The notes under the pieces were generated by a model. That model made no database searches and had not been told where the DNA came from. It saw nothing but the letters and a program-made list of their open reading frames with translations. A DNA stretch of 64,000 bases from Fragum whitleyi (Eukaryota > Mollusca > Bivalvia > Cardiida > Cardiidae), in contig OX411555.1 in the NCBI GenBank assembly GCA_948146395.1, positions 40,823,225-40,887,224 of the forward strand. Reading direction: 5' to 3'. Positions 1-11,000 of the stretch are shown here, in pieces. The position numbers and the translations under genes are program-made. How positions within the stretch are numbered: position 1 is the first letter of the stretch; each line of letters opens with the position of its first letter.

Positions 1-2702
1 TAATTCACCTTTTTTTTAATTCATTTTTCAAATTATTTTTTTGAAGCACAAAAGAAGATGACAAGTTATATGCGTATTAAATATGAAGATCGTAGATTTT
101 AGTCACCAATTGTGAATTTGCACCCTCTTGAAGTATATTGCACACATTGATTAACTATCTGATAACTGTGCTTATATATTCGCTAAGTAGGCTAAACACT
201 ATATAAGTTATATACAGGCCGAGTTGACGGGCCGAGTTTTACACAGGCCGAGTTTTACGCGGGCCGAGTTTTTAACAGGCCGAGTTGACAGGACACCCTT
301 TATTTCAATATTCAAAGTGAAAAAGATAAATATTACTCTAATGATAAATTTAATCAATTTGACCATTAATTGTTGTGGGGGTTTTTTTCCATTTTTTTTT
401 CTATAAGGGATTTGTTATTTTCAAAATATAAATAGTCGCTACCTGAAGGAATATGGATCTTGACAATTATCTTTATTGCCTATTGGCACTTATGAGCAAA
501 GTTCAAAACAGTAGTTGAATTCCATTGTGTTACAATTTATTCTATTTATTTTCAAATGAAATGTCCTATAACTCACATCTACCGAAAGAGTGTCATGTAT
601 TTAAAAACCAAATATCCCTTTGATAAATGATTTAAAAAAGTTATTTGATTAAGAGAAATCAAATCGCCTTAACATTTGTCTCGTGAAGCTTGTTAGTTCT
701 ATTATCATGTCTATCTCAAACAAGCATGGTAGAAATTCTTCGATATTTGAATAATTTATAAATAAAGATCAAGTTGTGTTTGTAGTTTATTTGATATTTT
801 ATAGGACTTTACACATTAGGAACAAAAGAGTGATTATATATGTGATTCTAATTTCTCACATAATCCAATCCATTTCACAAAATGGGTAATGAATCTTTTC
901 TGCCTCATTAAAGCGATTTGATACCTTTCTTTTAAAAACACTTTCAACCATGTACACTTACATCATATACATAGGTAGCTTATACAATTATATAAGCATT
1001 AATTTCACGCAAACTTAAACGATTTTGTAAAATATATTTTCATCAGACAAGAAAAGAAAATTGAAAAGATTAAATGTTTGGGCCATTTTGACCAATTGTA
1101 AAAACTGGTTTTGGGCCGTTTTAAAAATTACCGAATTACGGGCCATTTTGACACTGGGCCGTTTTGACTTCAGGCCGTTTTGACTGTAAACCATTATGCC
1201 TATAGCCTTGGGTTAGTTTTTCTTTCATCCATTGCTATCAAATAAATCATTGAATTCAAATGAAACTAAGATAAGCAACGTTATAATTCCTATACAATTT
1301 ATTCTTAAAAAGCATTAATTATGTTTTGGTCAATTTTTCTATGAAAAGGAGGATTTGTCCACCAAATTTCAAAATAATCGATTCATGTATCATATTTCTG
1401 TGAATGTTACTCAGAAAAACAACATTAGTCTTCTACTGATTTCAGTATTCCCTTAAATTCCAAGTTCCAGGACAAGGCTTTAGACTTACTTTGCATGTGC
1501 AGCACCCTTTTTCTTCATGTATGACCCCAGCCATGTTCTTTATTTAACCTACTTTTTTTACAGGCCTCAGATTAAGGAAAGCTGAGATTTTCATAAGTTG
1601 TTATATAGGTCCTTGTGCAAATATACAATCATTCCTAATGGAAGAAAGAAGCACATAATGAGACAGTGTCAACACACACACACCTTTCCTCTCGCAAAAT
1701 TCCTTTGTTTTGATGACATCACCACAGCTGTCTGGGGCTATTTTTAGAAACGCCAACGACGTAAGGCAAATAAGGCATAAATGATGAACAATTCATCTAG
1801 CGAGGATAAGGAAAAAAACTTGTGCATCTTTAAGTCCTTATTGAATAGTGAAAAGTAGAACAATACCAAGCCAATACCAACATCTTATAGCACTCCTTGG
1901 AGACAAACTAGTCATTTTAGTTTTTAGAAAGTAAACCAGTGAGAAACTTTATAAAGAATTCATTAGTGGCTTAGACTACCAGGGCTTGTGCTAGTTTTTA
2001 AATAAGGGAGTCATTAATTCCATGATAATGAAATTCTGTGTGTCAAAACTGATTTTCAAGCGGTCAAAGCAACAGAAAAAGCATATTTTGAGAGTAGAAC
2101 TATGTTTTGTCAATTTAAGTACCGGTAACTAATTAATTCGTCAAATTCTAAATAGTTTGCAAGATACATCATTAAAATTAGAGTCTTAAAAAAGCTTTGA
2201 TCTTAAGAAATTTCCAACAAAGGGTCAAAATGACCCCCCTTTGATAAAAAATTCTAAGAGTCAAAAAAGAATATTTTCAGATTTTTGAGGGTCAAAATCC
2301 TGGTTGAAGGGTCAAACAAGAGCCTTGACTAAGGTCCTACTATCCATGTTTTCAGGTAGTACATGTACCTTGGCTTCAATATATTTTCCAGTATTCCAAA
2401 GATATTCCAATAGGGGAGGATGGTCTTAAACATTGCTCGGAATTTCTAAACTTTACTGATTACATGGATTTCCTATTGAAAAGAAGTATACTACAAAGTC
2501 ATGTTTCATGATATGATTGCCTGTTTTATTAAGGATTGATTAGCAGCAAACTCAGTTATTTATTCTAGAGTGTGTTGTGTAATCAATTACAGTAGAGATT
2601 GGTGTCAGGCAATCAGATTAAAAAATCACAATTGATATGCCTAACGATTGATTATCGCTAGATTAGGAAGAGTTGATCATCTTAATTCAATTGTTTAATC
2701 AT
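1..2702. other. Non-coding, intron or 5' flank, no gene recognised
   Basis: AT-rich sequence without a supported exon. It should contain or follow the missing N-terminal BOD1L1 exon, but no match to that exon was found. Two blocks of short degenerate repeats are present: GGCCGAGTT(T/G) units about 20 bp apart at 215-292, and GGGCC(G/A)TTTTGAC units at 1080-1190. The open frame at 224-406 is made of the first block and is not a gene. Confidence 0.6.
215..292. repeat. GGCCGAGTT short tandem units
   Basis: Five copies of GGCCGAGTT followed by GAC or TTA, spaced 17-20 bp. A related motif GGGCC(G/A)TTTTGAC is repeated four to five times at 1080-1190, so both may be ends or cores of one old element spanning about 1 kb. 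Confidence 0.6.
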
Positions 2703-4471
2703 TTTTAGCTCACCTGAGCACGAAGTGCTCAAGAGGAGCTATTGTGGTTAGGTGGATGTTCGTCGTGCGACGTCCGTCGTCCACATTTGCCTTGTATGCA
2801 CTCTAGAGGCCACATTTTTTGCCCGATCAACCTGAATTTTGGTCAAGATGATTGTCTTGATTAAATCTTGGACGAGTTCGAAATTGGGTCAACTGGGGTC
2901 AAAAACTAGGTCACAGGGTCAAATCTTAGAAAAACCTTGTAAGCACTCTAGAGGCCACATTTTTTGCCCAATCAACCTGAATTTTGGTCAGAATGATTGT
3001 CTTAACCCTTTCCTGTTTAATCCCTGCTTTTTACGTGCCTGCGATTTTATGATTGAGAAAACATTGTGAAAAAATAAGAAATTGCTTCTGACAAGCAATT
3101 TCTTCTTTTTCCACACTATTTTCTACCCTACTGAATGGTTATTTTTCAAATTAAATCCACTTTAAATTTTCGTCTGCAAATCCTTTGAATTTGGACAGGT
3201 CCAAAATTTTGTAAAACAGGAAAGGGTTAATGAAATCTTGGACGAGTTTGAAATTGGTTCAACTGGGGTCAAAAACTAGGTCACGGGGTCAAATCTAAGA
3301 AAAACCTTGTATGCACTCGAGAAGCCACATTTTTTGCCTGATCAACCTGAAATTTGGTCAGAACGATTGTCTTGATAAAATCTCGGACGAGTTAGAAATT
3401 GGGTCAACTGGGGTCATAAACTAGGTCACAGGGTCAAACTTAAGAAAAACCATGTAGGCACTCTAGTGGCCATATATTTTGCCCCTTCAACCTGAATTTT
3501 GGTCAGAATGATTGTCTTGATGAAATCTCGGACAAGTTCTTAATTGGGTCAACTGGGGTCAAAAACTAGGTCACAGGGTCAAATCTCAGAAAAACCTTGT
3601 ATGCACTCTAGAAGCCATATTTCTGGCCCAATCAACCTTAAAATTGGTCAGAATGATTATCTTGATGATATCTCAGACAATTTTGAATTTGGGTCAAGTG
3701 GAATCAAAAACTAGGTCACAGGGTCAAATTCTAGAAAAACCTTGTGGACACTCTAGAGGCCATATTTTTAGCCCAATCAACTTGAAAATTGGTCAGAATG
3801 ATTATCTTGATGAAATCTCGGACAAGTTCGAATTGGGTTAAGTGGGGGGTCAAAAACTAGGTCATGTGGTCAAATCTCAGAAAAACCATGTGGACATTCT
3901 AGAGGCCAATCGATCTGAAAATTTGCCAGAATGATTATCTAGATGAAATCTCGGACAAGTAACTTTTTGGGTCAAGTAGGGTCAAAAACTAGGTCACGCA
4001 GTCAAATCTTTGAAAACTTTGTGGACACTCTAGAGGCTATTATTTTCAGCCCAAACAACCTGAAAATTGGTCAGAATGATTATCTTACCAAAATCTCAGA
4101 CAAGCTCCAATTAGGGCAAGTGGGGTCAAAAACTAGGTCACAAACTCAAATCTTAGAAAAACATTGTGGACACTCTAGAACCTGAAAATTAGTCAGAATG
4201 ATTCTTTTTATGAAATCTCGGACAAGTTTGAATTTGGGTCAAGTGGGGTCTAAAACTAGGTCACTGGCTCAAATTTAAGAAAAACCATGTGGACAATTGA
4301 GGCCATATTTTTAGCCCAATCATCCTGAAAATTGATCAGAATGATTATCTTGATGAAATCTCGGACAAGTTCAAATTTGTGATATTTATTGTATTAAACC
4401 AAAGCCTTTCTCCAAATAGTAACAGACAGTTAACTCAGGTGAGCGATTTAGGGCCACTATGGCCCTCTTGT
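2703..4471 (+). mobile_element. Tandem-repeat-bearing element, AGCTCACCTGAGC family
   Basis: Starts TTTTTAGCTCACCTGAGCAC and ends with CTCAGGTGAGC...GGCCCTCTTGT, so the ends hold inverted copies of GCTCACCTGAG. The core is about ten diverged units of roughly 145 bp, each with TTTTTGCCC(A)ATCAACCTGAA, GGTCAGAATGATTGTCTTGA and CAAAAACTAGGTCACAGGGT. This layout resembles the bivalve pearl-type or tandem-repeat MITEs. A second copy of the family is at 56635-59440. Interrupted by a TTAA element at 3002-3230. The small open frames at 2839-4185 are repeat units. Confidence 0.75.
3002..3230. mobile_element. TTAA-bordered MITE, TTAACCCTTTCCTG family (B1)
   Basis: 229 bp from TTAACCCTTTCCTGTTTAA to AAACAGGAAAGGGTTAA, with a central hairpin AAGAAATTGCTTCTGACAAG / CAATTTCTTC. 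It sits inside one unit of the surrounding array; the uninterrupted units read GATTGTCTTGATGAAATC, so the empty site can be read directly. Confidence 0.88.
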
Positions 4472-4722
4472 CATTAAATTAATACAGCACTTCCAGCATC
4501 TTCCATTTAAGAATTAATCATTAAAGCTCATAGCCTGAAGACTCATTCTGCAGTTTTCTACCAACTAAGGTCCTTTTTTAAACGATGGAATTTGGCTTTC
4601 ATTTGTGGGTTAGTAAGTGATTGATCAATTATGAAATGTCATATTCTGTTACTGCAATCGGAAGCCCAAAGAAACTCATGATCAATAATCAATTATTCTG
4701 CCCATCACTAATCGAGAATTTA

Positions 4723-4952
4723 TTAACCCTTTGTTGTTAATCCCTGCTTTTTACGCGCCTGTGATGTTATGTTTGAGAAAAAACATTGTGAAAAAAGAAG
4801 AAATTGCTTCTGACAAGCAATTTCTTCTTTTTCCACACTATTTTCTACCCTACTGAATGGTTATTTTTCAAATTAAATCCACTTTAAATTTTCGTCTGCA
4901 AAACCTTTGAATTTGGACAGGTCCAAAATTTTGTAAAACAGGAAAGTGTTAA
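4723..4952. mobile_element. TTAA-bordered MITE, B family (B2), next to exon 2
   Basis: 230-bp copy of the B family, bordered by TTAA at 4723-4726 and 4949-4952. Right end CAGGAAAGTGTTAA is followed after 15 bp by the BOD1L1 exon at 4968, so its 3' end lies in the branch-point to acceptor zone. Confidence 0.88.
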
Positions 4953-4967
4953 ATTTTTTCTTTACAG

Positions 4968-5092
4968 CCAGCCTACCAGAATCTCCAACAGAGAGTGGAA
5001 TCTTATGTCAACAGATTTTTAAGCCAACAAAAATGGAGTCCGAAGCTCAACAAGAACCAATTGAGAGAAAATCTGCGGAGACAGATCAATCA
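4968..5092 (+). CDS. BOD1L1: BOD1L1 exon 2 (Shg1 domain, first half)
   Basis: Acceptor TTTCTTTACAG ends at 4967 and donor GTGAGT starts at 5093. It begins in phase 0 and ends in phase 2. It encodes PAYQNLQQRVESYVNRFL, then WSPKLNKNQLRENLRRQINQ, nearly the vertebrate BOD1/BOD1L1 sequence at the same exon boundary (the preceding vertebrate exon ends ...DVDTK). This is the first exon in the window; the preceding N-terminal exon was searched for and not found. A palindromic MITE ends 15 bp before the exon. Confidence 0.92.
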
Positions 5093-8000
5093 GTGAGTAT
5101 GGGGATAAATAAAAGTGATAAATTTACTCCTCACTTTGAAATACTATTGGAATTAGATACATACAGGATATTGAACGAGTGGTCATTGAATACTGAATTT
5201 ATTAAACGAGTCGTCTTTAAATAGATAAAAACGAGGCTCAGCCAAGTTTTTATCTGTTTTAGATGACAAGTTTAATAAATTCGGTATTTTATGAGCACAA
5301 ATTTTATATTCTTATTATAATATGACCTGAAATATTGTGCAAAATCCTCAAAATTTTTAAAATTCATCATTTCAATTTTCCGCAAAACTTATAACGCTGT
5401 TTAAAATTGACGTCATAATATATACATTATGACATCATTACGAGGTTACAAAATAGCGTTGGTATTCGCTCATTTCATAGTTATCCCACTAGTGTAATAA
5501 CACCCAAGTAATGTCAAAAATATTCAACGGGATAATTTCTCTCCCGCGACATTGGGCATATTATAAAAGACCTTCCATTTTTCAGAGATCAATATTACAT
5601 CATAGGGGTAGTTAGGATTTTGAAATTTATGCTCACTCAGAAGGCAACCAACATAGAATACATAGGATAAAGGCCATATGTGGACTTTGGCAAAAGATGA
5701 ATGTCATCCGTCTGCTTCACTTTTCTGAAGATTTGAGAGTTTGTGAATAATCAAAACATCATAACTACAGCTTGAATAAGGCATAAAAACACATAAGAAA
5801 TTGAAAATAGGGATTTATATGAACAACTGTATTGTTGGAACTAAAAGCAGCTAAATCTGTTCTCTGTTTAAATAATTGTTTTGGTTTTCCAAATTTGATA
5901 TCTACATTTGTTAAAAATGATAATTTTACAAGAAAGGATTTGAAAACTTCTGGTTTCCCGAATTTAATATCCATTACCAGATTTTAAATTTTTGACTTGG
6001 CAAATTGAAGGAGATTACAAATGGCAATTATGTTTGTATTATAAAAGTAATTCCATACATATTGTTGAAAATGGGACAAAATCAGGACTTGATTCTAAAA
6101 GGCATTGCCTTGCAGTATACCCATACGTAGACCTTTTTCATTTCCAAATGGACCTAGAGTCATGAAACTTTATACAATTCTTGCTCAAGACACAAAGAAG
6201 TGCCCTATTGATTTTGCGTCAAGAAGGTCAATGGTGAGGGTCACAATTTTAAACTGTTTTCAGAACTGGAAAAAAGCACGTGTGGGGGATGGGGTATAAG
6301 TTTTCTTTGTGACAGATCTAGTTAATGTCTTCAATTTTTTTTTCAAGGATGGTGTTTTGAAAAAATTAATCCACTTGTCCTTAGAATCTTCATTTTGATG
6401 TGTTTTTATTTTTTACAGATCTGGGATGTTAAACAAAGGTGTGGAGAGAATCATCGAACAGGTTGTTAATCCCAAAATTATGCAAATTATTAAGCCAAAG
6501 ATTGATGAAGTTACCTGTGACCATTTAGGGATCAGTTTAGAAGAGCGTAACAATCGACTGAAACAAAAACAGTTAGAACAGCAGGAAAAAATGATGAAGT
6601 CACCTGAGTCAGGAGGAATTGCCAGTCTGTTGAGTCTCACTTTTACATCTCCCCCTCCTGGTTAGTTTATAGTTATACTTTTGTTTATTCAAGTTAAATT
6701 CAGACTATTGTTGTTTTTCTTCTAAAACCTCCTAACCAAAGCATGTATACAGCTGTTAGTAACAAGGTTTGGGAAGAAATATATACAATATATAAGAGAT
6801 ATATACTTGTTTGACTAGAGAAGAATTCAATGAATGGCCTATGCACATGTGTGTTTGTAGTTTTATAAGGTTCCTCAATGCTCGAAGCTTATATGGTATG
6901 GACCCCTATGCAAGGATTGAAAGTTACTTAAATGAGTAGGGATTACATTGGACTTGTGGCTTGATATCACCACCAAAATCTTTTAACTCCAACATGAAAA
7001 AAACTAGGATTATGATGTTTTTGGTCTCCCACTTTAGAGATAGAGGGGATATTTTTTATTCCTTGTTGAAGTTTTTAAAATTTTTCTTTCAAAAAGCCTA
7101 AAAGGTGGGTACTCTTTTGAGTTCACCCATCAAAACAATGCAAATTAGTACCCACATCATAGGTTTATATTGAGGAATAAAGATTTTAGACTAGCTTTAC
7201 CCCCTCTCATTTGCACCTCTGTAGTCAAAATATGTTATTTCATCTTTATTCTTGTACTAACTATGACTGTTTGATTATTTATTTTTACAGGAGTGAAGAC
7301 ACCATCATTCCTGAATTCTAGTCCACCCCCACAGTTCACCCCCTCATCTTCAAATGGAATACTAGGCCCCGCCCCACCACAGTTTCCCCCACAAATTGGT
7401 TTCCCTAACCCGCCTGCTGCTTCCATGCCATTTCCAGGCCTTAGTCAGCAGACCTTTCCTTTTATGCCGCCGGTATGTGTAAAGAAATTACATTGGGGTG
7501 GTTTTGTTCATTTGTTTGAATAGGGTTTTACGCCACTTTCAACTATCTTTCAGTTATATCCCAGAGACTGGAGCACCTAAGAATGGATTCCTGGTATTTC
7601 TCACACCAATACTACCATTGCATCCATTCCTAGCCTCCAGCTGCTATCTCACATAATGTCTACGATTATCAACCCATTGGTTGATTGATTGAATGGAGTT
7701 TTACGCGGCTTTCAACATTATTTCAGTTATATCGCAGCGGCTGGAGCACCTAACAATGGTTTCCTGGTATTTCTCTAACCAGTACTACCACCACATCCTT
7801 TTCTAGCCTCCAGCTGCTATCTCACATAGGTCTATGATTATCAACCCATTGGTGGAAGACAAATAGTGGAAAAAGATGAGTGCCGCCATCGGGAATCGAA
7901 CCTGGGACCTTTTGAATGATAGTCTGACATGCTACCACTGCACATTGACAGCAGCCATTTTAGGCAGGTTGGGCTTGGTTTTTGAAATGTTTGGAAAAAG

Positions 8001-11000
8001 TCCTATCAATAAAAATGCACTTACAACAGTTTAGCAGTTACCCATCAATTTTACCTGTCATGGAAAAAGGGCCCATCTGGGCAATGCAAAATGTTTTATG
8101 AAATACCATGTTTAACCACTGAAATAATCAGGATAATCAAGGTTGAAACAAATTCCTTTTTGGTGATATACTAAAGGAAGACATGCCTTTCTAGAGCTGG
8201 GACAAGTATCTAAGTACCCAGAGGTGTGTTCTTTTAAATAGAGCAAGCTGAAAAATCCCACTAAATGAAATTTTTAAGACGCCATAATGAACAAGTTTCA
8301 ATAATTTGTTGACTTTATATAGAACCCTTGTAATAAATGAAGTAAACAAATGATTTATGTAATGTTGCATAGGTTACATTGATGGCTATTCAGTAGGCCA
8401 AAATAACCCACCTTTTTGAGGGACAAAATGGAATTGTTGCAGGTTAAAACCCTAGTTTAAGGGTCAAACACAAACCCTGATACACCTATATCATCTCTAT
8501 CTTCAGGGCTGGAGTGTGTCAATGAATGCAGGATTCCCTCCCATATTTCCTCCAGCCAGCCAGATAGGAGGACCCTTCCAAGATTTCAGGGTGCCACCTC
8601 CAGGATCTGGTCTTGCCATACCACCACAAGCATCTGGTAGCATACCACCCTCATCAGACGGTACTGTCCCCCCAGGGGCCGGGCCAGTCCCACCTACAGC
8701 TGCAGGCCCTATACCACCTGCAGCTGGGGTGATCCTACCCCCCGGCACTGGAGTTATCCCCCCTGCTGCTGGAGGGATCCTGATGCCACCTGTACCAATG
8801 GGAGCACCAATTGCATCAACATCAACTTTATCATCCAACACCACTAAACCATCTCCAGGAAAAGGTCTGAATGCCCTTTTAGGGCTTCCAACCCCTTCAG
8901 AAGAACCCCCTCCCCCAGGGACAGTGGTCCTACCTGATGGGACCCATATTAAGAAAATATGGAAACCCGAAACCCAGGATGAATATATAGAAAAGACAGA
9001 GGAAGTTGTTATGGAAGATTCATATGTTGAATATAAAGAGGAGGGTGATGAGAGAAATGATGTTGTTGTTGAATCGGAAGATACTCATGTTGTTATTATG
9101 GATGAAATCCCTCTGCCTGAAGGTACCAACAAACATGCGGATGAAGAGACAGGTATAATTCATTTTACACTTTTAAAAATTCTAAGTTTAACTCTTGAAA
9201 CTCATGAAGTTACTTACTCAACCTGTCATTAAATTAACAAATTGTCAAATACTATACAATTTTAAGAAGACGTGGTTTGGAATTAAAACAGGAAGAAAAC
9301 ATTTCAAACAAATTTACATACAATTTGTGTAAAAAGCTGACACACATGTTTTTATCATATTGTTGATTAAATTAAGCTGTAGTTACAAGGCTTTAGAATT
9401 AAAATGAAAATCAAGTGAGATATTTTCAGTTGGAGTTGTGTCAAAATGCTACAAAGTTTCTTGAAGCTCCATTTGTACAAGCAACCTTCATTACAAATAA
9501 AAGTGATACATTTTCAGTAGGGGGTGAGTCAAAGCGCTATAAGTTTACCTGGGATGAAGATATCGATGTGGGAAGTGACATAGAAGATGATGCCTTAAGC
9601 TATGTCAGCTCTGTTCATATATTTTATTTTGCCAATCAACATTTTTCATTCGAAAACCTTGTAACTACTGCTTAATTAAAGCAGAAATTACCTAGTTTTA
9701 CAATTTAACTGACAAAAACAAAGGAATAAGATTTCTTTAATGCATTTTGGTGGATAAATGAGAAATAGTGGTAGATTATCACTTGATGAACTCACTGCCT
9801 AACCAGTAGAATTATCGAAATTCCTTACCCTGCTTTCATTCGTTTCACCCTATCTGAGGTCTTCTAAATGGAGCCAAAATGGGTGATGCCACATGAACAT
9901 TGAATAGCAATCACATGCAAAATCATGCACTTTAAGAAAAATAAAATTTCAAAACTTTTGCATGAAAGAAAAAGAATAATAATTTGTTTTTTTGAGTAAG
10001 ATCCATTTATATTTCATTGTGTGAACAACAAAAGCTATTTTTTAGCTTGACTATTCATAGAATAGGGGGCTATTCTGGTCACGTGGGTGTTGGCATGGTG
10101 TTGGTATTGCGTAAGCGTCGGTGTAATGATTTGGTAAAGTTTTTACATGCAAGTGTTTTAAATTTTTGTTTATACTAAAGCTATTGCTGTGAAACTTTGC
10201 ACATGCTTCTTTGAAATTCAAGGTTAAGTTTTTACGTGCAAATGTTTTATATTTGTTAAATCTCTATTTCTACTTAAGCTAATGCTTTGAAACCTAGCAC
10301 TTACTTCTGTGACCATATTATCAGCCTCTAGACAAAGATTCATTACTCTTATATTGGATTAAGTGGAATTTTAACCCTTTTCGTACTTAGAAATTCCTGG
10401 TTAAGTTTTTACATGCTAATGTTGTATATCAGTTATAGCTCTCTTTCTACTCAAGCCTATGCTTTGAAACTTTGCACATGCGTCTGTGATCATAATATCA
10501 GCATCGAGACAAAGATTCAAACCTCTGATATTGAATTTAGTTGAATTCTAAGCCTTTTTGTACTTAGAAATTACTGGTTATGTATTTTACATGCAAATGT
10601 TGTATATCAGTAATATCTCTATTTCTACTCAAGCTCATGCTTGGAAACCTAGCACATACTTCTGTGACCATACTATCAGCATCTAGACAAAGATTCATAA
10701 CCTTTATATTGAATTTAGTGGAATTTTAACCCTAGACAGCATCTAGGCAAAGATTCTTTTCTAGACTTTGATTTAATGGAATTTTCCTAAGTCGATATTG
10801 ATTTGCTGTTACTATCCAGCACTTGGAATAGTTGAGCTTTGTTGTCCTCCGACAGCTCTTGTTCATAACCTCATGAAAATATAGATTTGGTTGTTCACTT
10901 GATGAAATATAAATCAATCTTTCACTGAAACAAGGGATTTTCCTCTATATATTTTCCAGTTGGGGGTGAGTCAAAGCGCTATAAGTTTGCCTGGGATGAG

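Noticed and set aside
2839..4185. Series of small frames with similar peptides (GSKTRSQGQILEKPC)
   Set aside because: Units of a tandem array, not a repeat protein: stops and shifts separate them and there is no promoter or splice context.
1..4967. Search for the missing BOD1L1 first exon (GLFDxFRRDCL)
   Set aside because: No frame with this motif and a donor was found; it is assumed to lie before the window.
7880..7960. tRNA-like B box
   Set aside because: Part of a SINE with two other copies; no complete cloverleaf or anticodon stem could be drawn.
8503..8844. Minus-strand 113-codon Gly/Pro frame
   Set aside because: Mirror of the proline-rich exon 5; no splice context.
9415..9675. 86-codon frame starting before the duplicated exon
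   Set aside because: Its first part is upstream intron sequence; only 9518-9619 is exon-derived.
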